This document shows positions 28,557 to 38,078 of a DNA stretch of 64,000 nt, in pieces (position 1 is the first letter of the stretch; each line of letters opens with the position of its first letter). A model generated the notes under the pieces. It did not search any database. It saw nothing but the letters and a program-made list of their open reading frames with translations, and was not told the origin of the DNA. The position numbers were made by a program, and so were the translations under genes. This DNA comes from Halopseudomonas formosensis (GTDB taxonomy: Bacteria > Pseudomonadota > Gammaproteobacteria > Pseudomonadales > Pseudomonadaceae): NCBI RefSeq assembly GCF_900115905.1, contig NZ_FOYD01000002.1:1-64000 (forward strand). The letters are read 5' to 3'.

Positions 28557-28913
28557 TCACTCACGCTTGACGGCGGTTACTGACATTTCCACCAGGATGT
28601 CGGACTCGCACATCCCGGCCTCCACTGTGGCCCGCGCCGGGGCAACGCCCTCGGGCAGCCAGCGATCCCACACGGCATTCATGCCGGCGAAATCGCGCTC
28701 CATATCTTTCAGGTAGATGGTTACCGAAAGAATATGCTCCTTGTCGCTGCCCGCCTCGGCGAGCAGCTCCTCTATGGCCTGCAGCGTATCGGCGGTCTGC
28801 TGCTCGATACCCGTATCGGTGTTCTCGGCGGTCTGTCCGGCCAGATAGATGGTGTCCCTATGGATCACGATCTGGCTCATGCGCCTGTTAGTGTGCAGTC
28901 GCTGGATTGCCAT
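28557..28913 (-). CDS. RidA-family protein of the dad operon
   Basis: A 118-residue YjgF/RidA-family protein ([17 protein letters not shown], then [19 protein letters not shown]). Classical RidA hydrolyses reactive enamine/imine intermediates. DadA releases such imines from D-amino acids, so the partner role is sensible. The usual catalytic arginine is found in [10 protein letters not shown]. The ATG at 28913 overlaps the dadA 3' end by 26 bases and has a perfect AAGGAGG nine bases upstream. It matches PA5303, the middle gene of the P. aeruginosa dad operon. Confidence 0.9.
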   Translation of the reverse strand: MAIQRLHTNRRMSQIVIHRDTIYLAGQTAENTDTGIEQQTADTLQAIEELLAEAGSDKEHILSVTIYLKDMERDFAGMNAVWDRWLPEGVAPARATVEAGMCESDILVEMSVTAVKRE

Positions 28914-30186
28914 GCTTGCTGGCCTCCTTGTTGTTGCTGTAACGGGAAATGGCCAGACCCTCGGTGCTGATCTGGGGCTTTTTCCTGGCCAGGAGATCGG
29001 CCAGCAGGCGACCGGAGCCACAGGCCATGGTCCAGCCCAGGGTGCCGTGACCGGTATTCAGGAACAGGTTGCGGTAGCGGGTCGGCCCGATGATCGGGGT
29101 ACCGTCCGGGGTAGCCGGGCGCAGGCCTGTCCACAGATTGATCTCGCTGGTATCGGCAGCATCCGGGAACAGATCATTGACGATCATCTTCAGGGTTTCA
29201 CCCTTGCGCGGGTCGATCTTCAGGTCGTAGCCGCGGATTTCCGCCATGCCACCGACGCGGATGCGATTATCGAAACGGGTAATGGCCACCTTGTAGGTTT
29301 CATCCAGCATGGTGGACACCGGCGCCGCATCGGGATTGATGATCGGCACGGTGATCGAGTAACCCTTCAGCGGGTAGATGGGCGCCTTGATGCCCAGCGG
29401 CGCCAGCATCTGCCGGCTGTAACTGCCCAGCGCCAGCACGTAGTTGTCGGCGGTCAGCAGCTTGCCGTCAACCCACACACCGTTGATACGGTCACCGGCA
29501 TAATCCAGACGCTCGATATTCTGGTTGAAGCGGAATTCCACACCCAGGTCACGGGCCATCTGCGCAATGCGCTGGGTGAACAGCAGGCAGTCGCCGGTCT
29601 GGTCATTGGGCAGACGCAGACCCCCGGTGAGTTTGTGGGCGACCTTGGCCAGCCCCGGCTCGGCGCTGGCCAGCGACTTGCTGTCCAGCAGCTCGTAGGG
29701 CACGCCCATCTGCTCCAGCACCTTGATGTCCTTGGCCGCCCCCTCCAGTTGCGCCTGGGTACGGAACAGCTGGGTGGTACCGCGCTGGCGGTCCTCGTAA
29801 GTGAGACCGGTCTCCACGCGCAGTTCATCCAGGCAGTCACGGCTGTATTCGGACAGACGCACCATGCGCTCCTTGTTCACCGCGTAACGGGCAGCGGTGC
29901 AGTTGCGCAGCATGCGCGCCATGAACAGGTACTGGTTGATGTCGGCAGTGGGCCGGATCGACAGCGGCGCATGCTTCTGCAGCATCCACTTGATGGCTTT
30001 CAGCGGCACCCCGGGCGCAGCCCAGGGCGAGGCATAGCCGGGTGAAATCTGTCCGGCATTGGCATGACTGGTCTCTTCCGCGACCGCCGGCTGACGGTCG
30101 ATCACCGTCACCTGAAAGCCCTGCCGAGCCAGATAATAGGCGCTGGTGGTACCCACAACGCCGCTGCCAAGAACCAGAATATGCAT
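28888..30186 (-). CDS. dadA: D-amino acid dehydrogenase small subunit
   Basis: An FAD enzyme on the inner membrane that oxidises D-alanine and other D-amino acids to 2-oxo acids, passing electrons to the respiratory chain. The 432 residues start [20 protein letters not shown], the GxGxxG FAD fold. The C-terminal FAD region [18 protein letters not shown] and [16 protein letters not shown] is intact. It is the first gene of the dadA-ridA-YkvI operon and divergent from the Lrp-type gene, the expected regulator. Confidence 0.96.
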   Translation of the reverse strand: MHILVLGSGVVGTTSAYYLARQGFQVTVIDRQPAVAEETSHANAGQISPGYASPWAAPGVPLKAIKWMLQKHAPLSIRPTADINQYLFMARMLRNCTAARYAVNKERMVRLSEYSRDCLDELRVETGLTYEDRQRGTTQLFRTQAQLEGAAKDIKVLEQMGVPYELLDSKSLASAEPGLAKVAHKLTGGLRLPNDQTGDCLLFTQRIAQMARDLGVEFRFNQNIERLDYAGDRINGVWVDGKLLTADNYVLALGSYSRQMLAPLGIKAPIYPLKGYSITVPIINPDAAPVSTMLDETYKVAITRFDNRIRVGGMAEIRGYDLKIDPRKGETLKMIVNDLFPDAADTSEINLWTGLRPATPDGTPIIGPTRYRNLFLNTGHGTLGWTMACGSGRLLADLLARKKPQISTEGLAISRYSNNKEASKHGNPATAH

Positions 30187-30252
30187 TGCCTAACTCCTCG
30201 TCCCCGGTCGGGGGTCAATCACGAATGCCGGATTATAGGAGAGCCGTCACAG

Positions 30253-30280
30253 TTGATTTCACTGTTTTACCCGCTATATT
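30253..30280 (+). promoter_or_regulatory. Promoter for the Lrp/DadR gene
   Basis: TTGATT (30253-30258) and TATATT (30275-30280) spaced 16 bases, 49 bases before the ATG at 30329. The A/T-rich divergent region with dadA is a likely Lrp binding zone. Confidence 0.5.
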
Positions 30281-30328
30281 TAGCGCTTAATCCCGTTCAA
30301 TTAGCTTAAGGTCTAGTCAGATTCACCA

Positions 30329-30817
30329 ATGAGAACCAAACATAAAGCCCAACGCGAGTTGGACCGAATCGATCGTCATATCCTTCGTGAACTGCAGGCC
30401 GAAGGCCGTCTGGCCTTTACCGAACTGGGCGAACGGGTTGGACTGTCCACTACCCCCTGCACCGAGCGCGTCCGTCGACTGGAGCGCGAGGGAGTCATCA
30501 TGGGCTACAGCGCCCGTCTCAACCCCGAGCATCTGAACGCCAGCCTGCTTGTGTTCGTGGAGATCAGCCTGTCATACAAATCAGGCGACATCTTCGAGGA
30601 ATTCCGCCGAGCGGTGCTGAAACTGCCGCATGTGCTGGAGTGCCATCTGGTATCCGGTGACTTCGACTATCTGATCAAGGCACGCATCAACGAGATGGCG
30701 TCCTACCGGAAATTGCTCGGAGACATACTGCTCAAGCTGCCCCATGTCCGTGAGTCGAAAAGCTACATCGTCATGGAAGAGGTAAAGGAATCGCTGGCGT
30801 TACCGGTTCCTGAATAA
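30329..30817 (+). CDS. dadR: Lrp/AsnC-family regulator, DadR-type
   Basis: A 162-residue leucine-responsive-type regulator: an N-terminal helix-turn-helix (about 12-60: DRIDRHILRELQAEGRLAFTELGERVGLS) and a C-terminal RAM/AsnC ligand domain (HVLECHLVSGDFDYLIKAR). In Pseudomonas this protein activates dadAX in response to L-alanine and acts from the same divergent position. The spacing of 142 bases to dadA leaves room for several sites. It could be named lrp instead. Confidence 0.9.
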   Translation: MRTKHKAQRELDRIDRHILRELQAEGRLAFTELGERVGLSTTPCTERVRRLEREGVIMGYSARLNPEHLNASLLVFVEISLSYKSGDIFEEFRRAVLKLPHVLECHLVSGDFDYLIKARINEMASYRKLLGDILLKLPHVRESKSYIVMEEVKESLALPVPE

Positions 30818-30846
30818 CCAGGGGACTGTGGCCAGCCCCCTGGTCA
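30817..30846. terminator. Bidirectional hairpin after dadR
   Basis: ACCAGGGG/CCCCTGGT pair around a 12-base loop between convergent genes ending at 30817 and 30860. The CAATTTC tail is a weak T-run. Confidence 0.6.
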
Positions 30847-30859
30847 ATTTCAGCTTAGC

Positions 30860-32098
30860 TCAGCTTTGGGGTGATTGCTCGATCACGCCCTGTGCCTTGA
30901 GTTCGGCCAGGCGGTCCTGACTCAGACCCAGGCGCTCGCTCAGAACGCGGTCGGTATCCTGTCCGAGCATCGGCGGCGGCCGATGGTAACGGACCGGCGA
31001 AGCGGACAGCTTGATCGGATTGCCGACCATGGTGAAAGCGCTGTTGCGTGGATGGGGAATATTCACCAGCAGGTCCCGCGCCTGAACCTGGGGCTCGGCC
31101 AGCGCCTGGGCGATATTGTTGATCGGCCCGACCGGCACCTTGACCGCCTGGATACGCTCAACCCACTCGTCGGCGCTGGCCCCGAGAAAGTGTTCTGACA
31201 GCAGGGCCACCAGCTCCTCGCGGTGCTGCACCCGGTCGGCATTGCGCACGAAACGCGGATCTTCCGGCAATTGCGGCAGGCCTATCGCCCCACACAGGGC
31301 AACGAACTGGCTGTCATTGCCGCAGGCAATGATGAACTCCCGATCTGATGCCCTGAATACCTGATAGGGCACGATATTGGCGTGGGCGTTGCCGTAGCGC
31401 CCGGGCACCCGGCCGGATACCAGGTAGTTCATGTTCTGGTTGGCCAGGGTAGCCAGCTGGACATCGAACAGCGCCATGTCGCAGTGCTGCCCCCGCCCCG
31501 TGCGCTGGCGGTCGATGAGGGCGGCCTGGATGGCAATGGTGGAATAGAGTCCGGTCATCAGATCGGCGACCGCCACGCCGGCCTTCTGCGGCCCGCCACC
31601 TGGCAGATCGTCACGCTCGCCGGTAATGCTCATCAACCCCGCCATACCCTGGATGATGAAGTCATAACCGGGCTCCTCTGCCCGGGGGCCGGTCTGGCCG
31701 AAGCCGGTGATGGAGCAGTACACCAGACGCGGATTCAATGCGGACAGCGAGGCGTAATCCAGCCCGTAACGGGCCAGGGATCCCGCCTTGTAGTTCTCGA
31801 TAAGCACATCGCAGTCCGCCGCGAGTGCCCGGACCAGCTCCTGCCCCTCGGCGGTTGCCAGATCCACCGCCACCGAGGATTTGCCCCGGTTGGCGGACTG
31901 GTAATAGGCTGCCTCGCCGCTGGAGCCGCCCTGCTCGTCCGGCATCCAGGGCGGTCCCCAGCCACGGGTATCGTCACCGCTGCCGGGTCGTTCTATCTTG
32001 ATCACCTCGGCCCCCAGATCCGCCAGGATCTGCCCACACCAGGGCCCGGCCAGCACCCGACTCAGATCCAGTACCCGTATTCCTGACAGTGCGCCCAT
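30860..32098 (-). CDS. CaiB/BaiF-family (class III) CoA-transferase
   Basis: A 412-residue enzyme that moves CoA between carboxylic acids. The family start GIRVLDLSRVLAGPWCGQILADLGAEVIKIE, the catalytic aspartate region (AGVAVADLMTGLYSTIAIQAAL, near residue 180), and C-terminal PVGPINNIAQALAEPQV are clear. It resembles PA0446-type proteins encoded near glutaryl-CoA dehydrogenase, but the divergent dehydrogenase here is a different subgroup. The acid substrate is unknown. The two genes share a 203-base divergent region. Confidence 0.9.
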   Translation of the reverse strand: MGALSGIRVLDLSRVLAGPWCGQILADLGAEVIKIERPGSGDDTRGWGPPWMPDEQGGSSGEAAYYQSANRGKSSVAVDLATAEGQELVRALAADCDVLIENYKAGSLARYGLDYASLSALNPRLVYCSITGFGQTGPRAEEPGYDFIIQGMAGLMSITGERDDLPGGGPQKAGVAVADLMTGLYSTIAIQAALIDRQRTGRGQHCDMALFDVQLATLANQNMNYLVSGRVPGRYGNAHANIVPYQVFRASDREFIIACGNDSQFVALCGAIGLPQLPEDPRFVRNADRVQHREELVALLSEHFLGASADEWVERIQAVKVPVGPINNIAQALAEPQVQARDLLVNIPHPRNSAFTMVGNPIKLSASPVRYHRPPPMLGQDTDRVLSERLGLSQDRLAELKAQGVIEQSPQS

Positions 32099-32301
32099 TA
32101 TTCTCTCGCTATATTCTCAGTACGTCGTGGAGGCATCTTAAAAGACCCGAGACCCGGATCACACACCTCGCTTAAATTCCGCAGAGCGGTATTTGGTTTT
32201 GTTATTATTGATCATTGCCCCCGCACAGCGCTACCATGCTGCAGGCAAATTCCCCCTAACGGGACTATTTTCAAGGCACATACCGGCCCTCAGGAGAGAC
32301 C

Positions 32302-33456
32302 ATGATTCGCGATCCGGAAACCCTACAGATTCTGCTCGACTCGATCCGCCAGTTCGTCAATCAGGAACTGATTCCCCGTGAACATGAAGTCGCAGAGACC
32401 GACAGCATCCCGGCGGATATCGTCGAACAGATGAAGGAAATGGGCCTGTTCGGTCTGACCATCCCGGAGCAGTACGGCGGCCTGGGCGTGACCATGGAAG
32501 AGGAGGTGAATATCGCCTTCGAACTGGGTCGCACTTCCCCGGCCTTCCGTTCCTATATAGGCACCAACAACGGCATCGGTTCGATCGGCATCCTGCTGGA
32601 TGGCACCGAAGAGCAGAAGGCCCACTATCTGCCACGGCTGGCCGCCGGTGAGTACCTGAGCTCCTTCTGCCTGACCGAGCCGGACTCCGGCTCCGACGCC
32701 GCCTCGCTGAAGACCACCGCGGTGCGCGATGGCGACTTCTATGTGCTCAACGGCACCAAGCGCTTCATCACCAACGCTCCGCACGCCGGTATTTTCACCG
32801 TCATGGCACGTACCAACCCGGAGATCCGCGGCGCTGGTGGCATCAGTTCCTTCATCGTCGAGCGCGGCACTCCGGGGCTGACCATCGGCAAGCCGGACCA
32901 GAAGATGGGCCAGAAAGGTGCGCATACCGCCGACGTCATCTTTGACAACGTCCGCGTGCCGGCCGCCAACCTGATCGGCGGCAAGGAAGGCGTCGGTTTC
33001 AAGACGGCCATGAAGGTACTGGACAAGGGCCGTCTGCATATCGCCGCCCTGTCGGTCGGCGCCGCCGAGCGCATGCTGGATGACTCCCTGCGCTATGCGG
33101 TCGAGCGCAAGCAGTTCGGCCAGCGGATTGCCGATTTCCAGCTGATCCAGGCCATGCTGGCCGACAGCAAGGCCGAGATCTATGCCGCCCGCTGCATGGT
33201 GCTGGATGCCGCGCGCAAGCGTGACGAAGGCCGCAACATCAGCACCGAGGCCTCCTGCGCCAAGATGTTCGCCACCGAAATGTGCGGACGGGTAGCCGAC
33301 CGGGGCGTGCAGATCCATGGCGGCGCCGGTTACATCAGCGAGTACGCCATCGAGCGGTTCTACCGCGACGTGCGCCTGTTCCGGCTGTATGAAGGCACCA
33401 CCCAGATCCAGCAGGTGATCATCGCCCGCAACATGATCCGCGAGATCGAGGACTGA
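32302..33456 (+). CDS. Acyl-CoA dehydrogenase
   Basis: A 384-residue FAD enzyme that introduces the trans-2 double bond in acyl-CoA. Family landmarks are FCLTEPDSGSDAASLKTTA (FAD/substrate loop), YAVERKQFGQRIADFQLIQ, and the catalytic glutamate in RLYEGTTQIQQ near the C-terminus. It is a soluble dehydrogenase of normal length, not a FadE-type 800-residue enzyme. Pairing with a CoA-transferase suggests a route that first activates, then desaturates a specific acid. The exact substrate cannot be read from sequence. Confidence 0.92.
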   Translation: MIRDPETLQILLDSIRQFVNQELIPREHEVAETDSIPADIVEQMKEMGLFGLTIPEQYGGLGVTMEEEVNIAFELGRTSPAFRSYIGTNNGIGSIGILLDGTEEQKAHYLPRLAAGEYLSSFCLTEPDSGSDAASLKTTAVRDGDFYVLNGTKRFITNAPHAGIFTVMARTNPEIRGAGGISSFIVERGTPGLTIGKPDQKMGQKGAHTADVIFDNVRVPAANLIGGKEGVGFKTAMKVLDKGRLHIAALSVGAAERMLDDSLRYAVERKQFGQRIADFQLIQAMLADSKAEIYAARCMVLDAARKRDEGRNISTEASCAKMFATEMCGRVADRGVQIHGGAGYISEYAIERFYRDVRLFRLYEGTTQIQQVIIARNMIREIED

Positions 33457-33466
33457 GCTCCTCCGT

Positions 33467-33490
33467 AGGGCGAGGCCTGGGCCTCGCCCT
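33467..33490. terminator. Bidirectional hairpin, convergent genes
   Basis: AGGGCGAGGC/GCCTCGCCCT form a perfect 10-base stem with a CTGG loop between the stop codons at 33456 and 33497. There is no T-run. Confidence 0.6.
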
Positions 33491-33496
33491 GTCCCG

Positions 33497-34438
33497 TCAC
33501 CCTGCCGTCTGCTGCAGGGTACGCCGCACGAACTCCACGCAACGCTGTGGCTGGGTCAGCGGCAGCATGTGTCCCCCTTCTACCAGCTCCAGCTCTCCTT
33601 TCGGCAACTGATCGGCCAGCACCCTGCCCTGTTCCTGCGGGTCCAGGATGCGGTCGCCCCAGCCATACAGGATATGCACGGGCAGCTGCAGGTCCTCGTA
33701 GCCTTCCTGCAGCCGTGGCAGTACCGGCTCAAGTGCCACCAGATCCCGGGAGGCGGCGATATAGTTGCTGGGACGCATGGCCTGGGCGCCACCGCCACGC
33801 AGGGCAAAGTGCGCAGGTACGGCCTCCGGACCGAAGGCCGTCTGCATGATCCTTTCACGCTGGCGCGCGGCCAGCGGCAGCATCAAGGTCCAGGCAAACA
33901 GCCAGCGCAGCCAGTGCCAGCGGATCCTCAGGCTGGCGAAGATACCGGGTGGCCCGCCGGCCGGCATGCGGCTCAGAGGGGCGATCAGCGCCAGCGCGCT
34001 GATCTTGTCCGGGTGCCGCAGGGCAGCAGCCAGCGCTACCGCGCCACCGAGGGAATGCCCTACCACTACCGGGCGATCCAGCTGCAGGGCATCAATCAGC
34101 CCGGCGATCACATCCGCCTGCACCGCCAGGGAGGCGGATGAGCGCAGCGGGCGCTTTGAGTAGCCGCTGCCCGGCCGGTCGATGGCTATCACCCGGCAAT
34201 CCCTGGCCAGCTCGCCCAGCATGGCATAGGTGAAGTTCTGCAACACGCCGGTCAGGCCATGCACCAGCAGAACGGTGCGGGGGCCGGAGCCCTGCTCCAC
34301 GTAATGGATGCGGTTGCCCATGATGGTGATGAAGCGCCCTTCGGGTGGCAGCCCCAGCTCGATCCGCCGGGCCGTCAAAAAGCTGAACACCATGAGCCCG
34401 GCGACGATCAGCAGCACAAGCAGTAACAGATATCCCAT
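33497..34438 (-). CDS. Membrane-anchored alpha/beta hydrolase
   Basis: A 313-residue alpha/beta hydrolase with an N-terminal membrane segment (residues 2-22). The oxyanion region HGLTG, nucleophile GHSLGG (Ser about 129), acid in YGWGDRILDP, and histidine in VEGGHMLP form a complete triad. It is the last gene of a three-gene operon, 28 bases after the SDR gene. After a Baeyer-Villiger-type oxygenation it could hydrolyse an ester; that is inference from context. Confidence 0.88.
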   Translation of the reverse strand: MGYLLLLVLLIVAGLMVFSFLTARRIELGLPPEGRFITIMGNRIHYVEQGSGPRTVLLVHGLTGVLQNFTYAMLGELARDCRVIAIDRPGSGYSKRPLRSSASLAVQADVIAGLIDALQLDRPVVVGHSLGGAVALAAALRHPDKISALALIAPLSRMPAGGPPGIFASLRIRWHWLRWLFAWTLMLPLAARQRERIMQTAFGPEAVPAHFALRGGGAQAMRPSNYIAASRDLVALEPVLPRLQEGYEDLQLPVHILYGWGDRILDPQEQGRVLADQLPKGELELVEGGHMLPLTQPQRCVEFVRRTLQQTAG

Positions 34439-34466
34439 CTCTCTTTTCCTTGTTGAAACTCCGGGG

Positions 34467-35276
34467 TCAGGCCTTGTCGATTCCCGGCAGCAGTCGCCAG
34501 TAGTTCACCGGCATCAGGCGTTCCAGCCAGGACAGGATCAGCGCATCCTTGCCGACAATGACCCGCTCCCGGTCACGGCGAATGCCGTCGAGTATGATCT
34601 GCGCCGCCCTGGCCGGCGGCATGCGCAGCAGCTTCTCGGTGCGGCGCATGCGCTGCTCCCGTTCCGCCTCGCACAACCCCTCGGGAACCCGGGCACTGGT
34701 GGCGATGGCCGTGGCAATGCCTCCGGGGTGCACCACGGTAACCCCGACCGGACCACCGCGCAGCTCCAGACGCAGGGCGTTGGAGAAGCCCCGGACGGCA
34801 AACTTGCTGGCACAGTAGGCGGTCTGGCCCGCCGGTGTCACCAATCCGAACAGGCTCGACAGGTTGACGATGCGGGCCACCGGGCGCTGGCGCAGCAGCG
34901 GCAGAAAGGCCCGGGTCATGCAGACCACGGCATCGAAGTTGATCGCCATCAGCCAGTCGAAGTTCTCCACCGTTACCTGCTCGAAGGTTCCGCCCAGGGC
35001 GACCCCGGCATTGTTGATCAGCAGGTCCACCCTGCCGTGCCGGGCCAGCACCTGCTCCGGCAAGGCGGCCACCGCCTGCCGGTCCGCCACGTCAAGCGGG
35101 TGCTCGGAAACCACCACACCCTGGTGCCTGGCCTGCTCGGCAGTCTCCTGGAGCCGAGCCGGATCTATGTCCACCAGTGCCAGATGGCACCCCTGCTCTG
35201 CCAGCGCCTGCGCCAGCGCGCGACCGATGCCGCTGCCGGCACCGGTCAGTACTGCCACACATTCCCTGATATCCAT
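34467..35276 (-). CDS. Short-chain dehydrogenase/reductase
   Basis: A 269-residue NAD(P)-dependent enzyme with TGAGSGIGRA (cofactor loop, about 12), NNAG (about 90), and active-site Ser-Tyr-Lys (LSS, then YCASK at about 158-162). The C-terminal tail (ILSWLERLMPVNYW) is hydrophobic and fits the subgroup that associates with membranes. It sits 15 bases after the monooxygenase and 28 before the hydrolase. It probably oxidises an alcohol or reduces a ketone in the same pathway. Confidence 0.9.
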   Translation of the reverse strand: MDIRECVAVLTGAGSGIGRALAQALAEQGCHLALVDIDPARLQETAEQARHQGVVVSEHPLDVADRQAVAALPEQVLARHGRVDLLINNAGVALGGTFEQVTVENFDWLMAINFDAVVCMTRAFLPLLRQRPVARIVNLSSLFGLVTPAGQTAYCASKFAVRGFSNALRLELRGGPVGVTVVHPGGIATAIATSARVPEGLCEAEREQRMRRTEKLLRMPPARAAQIILDGIRRDRERVIVGKDALILSWLERLMPVNYWRLLPGIDKA

Positions 35277-35291
35277 ATTCGCCCCCGGTAG

Positions 35292-36767
35292 TTACTGAAA
35301 CCGCAGAACGCCGTCATCCAGCTCGCCATACTGGATCATCAGCTTGTCCTTCAGATAGCTCTGGTGCACGCGCCAGGCTGGCTGGTCGCCCTGTTTCGGC
35401 AGAATGTCCGCCGCGCGCTGTACATAGCCGGAGGTGAAGTCGATGAAGGGCTGCTCCTGCACGTCCGGCGTGCGCCGGGCCACTGCGACCCGCAGCCCGC
35501 GGCGATCCATGTAGCGCAGCAGCCGGGCCAGATAGTTGCAGGTCAGGTCCGCCTTCAGGGTCCAGGAGGCGTTGGTATATCCGAACACCTGGATGAGGTT
35601 GGGTACATCGCTGAGCATCATGCCCTTGTAGGTCAGGCATTCTCCGGTGTTCACCGGCTGTCCATCCACTTCCAGGCGCACCTCGCCGAGGGCGGTCAGC
35701 TTCAGGCCCGTGGCTGTGACTATGATGTCCGCCTCCAGCTCTGCGCCACTGCTCAGCTGTATACCAGCCGGGGTGAAGCGCTCTATGGTATCGGTAACAA
35801 CCTCCAGCTGCCGCGCCCGCAGCATATGGAACAGATCCCCATCAGGCACGGCGCAGACACGCTGGTCCCAGGGCTTGTAGTCGGGGGTGAAGTGGCGCAT
35901 GTCGACGTCCGGCCCCAGCTGCCGCTGGGCCAGTTGCAGCAGGTAGCGGCTGGCCTCCTCCGGCCGGCTGCGGGCCCGCCGATAGAAGAAGCTGCCGAGC
36001 AGCACGTTCTTCCAGCGGGTCAGGTGGTAGGCCAGCGGCAGTGGCAGCCATTTCTGCATGCCCTGGGCCAGGCGGTCGACCTGGGGACGGGCAAATACAT
36101 AGCTTGGCGAACGCTGCAGCATGGTGACATGGGCGCCCTCCCGAGCCAGGGCCGGCACCAGGGTCACGGCCGTTGCACCGCTGCCGATCACCACCACCCG
36201 CTTGCCCCGACAATCCAGCCCTTCGGGCCAGGCCTGGGGATGGATGATCTGCCCGGCAAAGCTGGCTTCGTCGGGAAACCCGGGGCGATATCCCTCGTCG
36301 TAGCTGTAATAGCCGGAACAGGAAGCGATGAAGCGGGCCTGCAACTGTTCTTCTCGCTGGCCTGTGCCGTCGGTGATCTGCACCCGCACCGTCCACAGTG
36401 CCTGCTCGCTGTCCCAGCTGGCGGAAAGCACCCGGTGGCCATAGCGGATGTTGTGCACCGCACCGGATTCCTCAGCCGCTTCTTCTATATAGCGTTTGAT
36501 ATCCGGCCCGTCGGCAATGGCCTTGCGCCCGGTCCAGGGCTTGTCCGCATAGCCGAGGGTATACATGTCCGAATCCGAGCGGATACCGGGGTAGCGAAAC
36601 AGATCCCAGGTACCGCCTATTGCTTGGCGCCGCTCAAGGATCAGATAACGCTTGTCCGGACAGCGCCTTGTCAGCGCCCTGGCCATCCCTATCCCGGACA
36701 GACCGGCACCTATGATGAGTACATCGAGGGGAGTCGGCTGAAATTGTTCTTCTTGTTGTTGATGCAT
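35292..36767 (-). CDS. AlmA-like flavin-containing monooxygenase
   Basis: A 491-residue FAD/NADPH monooxygenase: FAD site LIIGAGLSGIGMARAL (about 17), GGTWDLFRYPGIRSDSDMYT, and NADPH site VVVIGSGATAVTLVPALA (about 180). The YPGIRSDSDM block is typical of AlmA of Acinetobacter and Alcanivorax, which oxidises very long n-alkanes, and of related Baeyer-Villiger enzymes, so the substrate is uncertain. AGGAG lies seven bases before the ATG at 36767; the frame opens 20 codons upstream without a site. It leads an operon with SDR and hydrolase, next to fadBA. Confidence 0.88.
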   Translation of the reverse strand: MHQQQEEQFQPTPLDVLIIGAGLSGIGMARALTRRCPDKRYLILERRQAIGGTWDLFRYPGIRSDSDMYTLGYADKPWTGRKAIADGPDIKRYIEEAAEESGAVHNIRYGHRVLSASWDSEQALWTVRVQITDGTGQREEQLQARFIASCSGYYSYDEGYRPGFPDEASFAGQIIHPQAWPEGLDCRGKRVVVIGSGATAVTLVPALAREGAHVTMLQRSPSYVFARPQVDRLAQGMQKWLPLPLAYHLTRWKNVLLGSFFYRRARSRPEEASRYLLQLAQRQLGPDVDMRHFTPDYKPWDQRVCAVPDGDLFHMLRARQLEVVTDTIERFTPAGIQLSSGAELEADIIVTATGLKLTALGEVRLEVDGQPVNTGECLTYKGMMLSDVPNLIQVFGYTNASWTLKADLTCNYLARLLRYMDRRGLRVAVARRTPDVQEQPFIDFTSGYVQRAADILPKQGDQPAWRVHQSYLKDKLMIQYGELDDGVLRFQ

Positions 36768-36784
36768 GCAAGCTCTCCTGCTCC

Positions 36785-36822
36785 ATGAAAGCAGAAGCCC
36801 CGACAGATTGCTCTGCCGGGGC
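36785..36822 (-). terminator. Hairpin after fadA
   Basis: Minus-strand GCCCCGGCAGA/TCTGTCGGGGC with a four-base loop, 51 bases past the fadA stop codon, followed by TTCTGCTTTC. It separates fadBA from the AlmA-like operon. Confidence 0.65.
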
Positions 36823-36872
36823 CTCAATCAGCTACCGATAATGTACCTCGGTTTGCCTTCCGGGTTCAGCTA

Positions 36873-38078
<1,206 letters not shown>

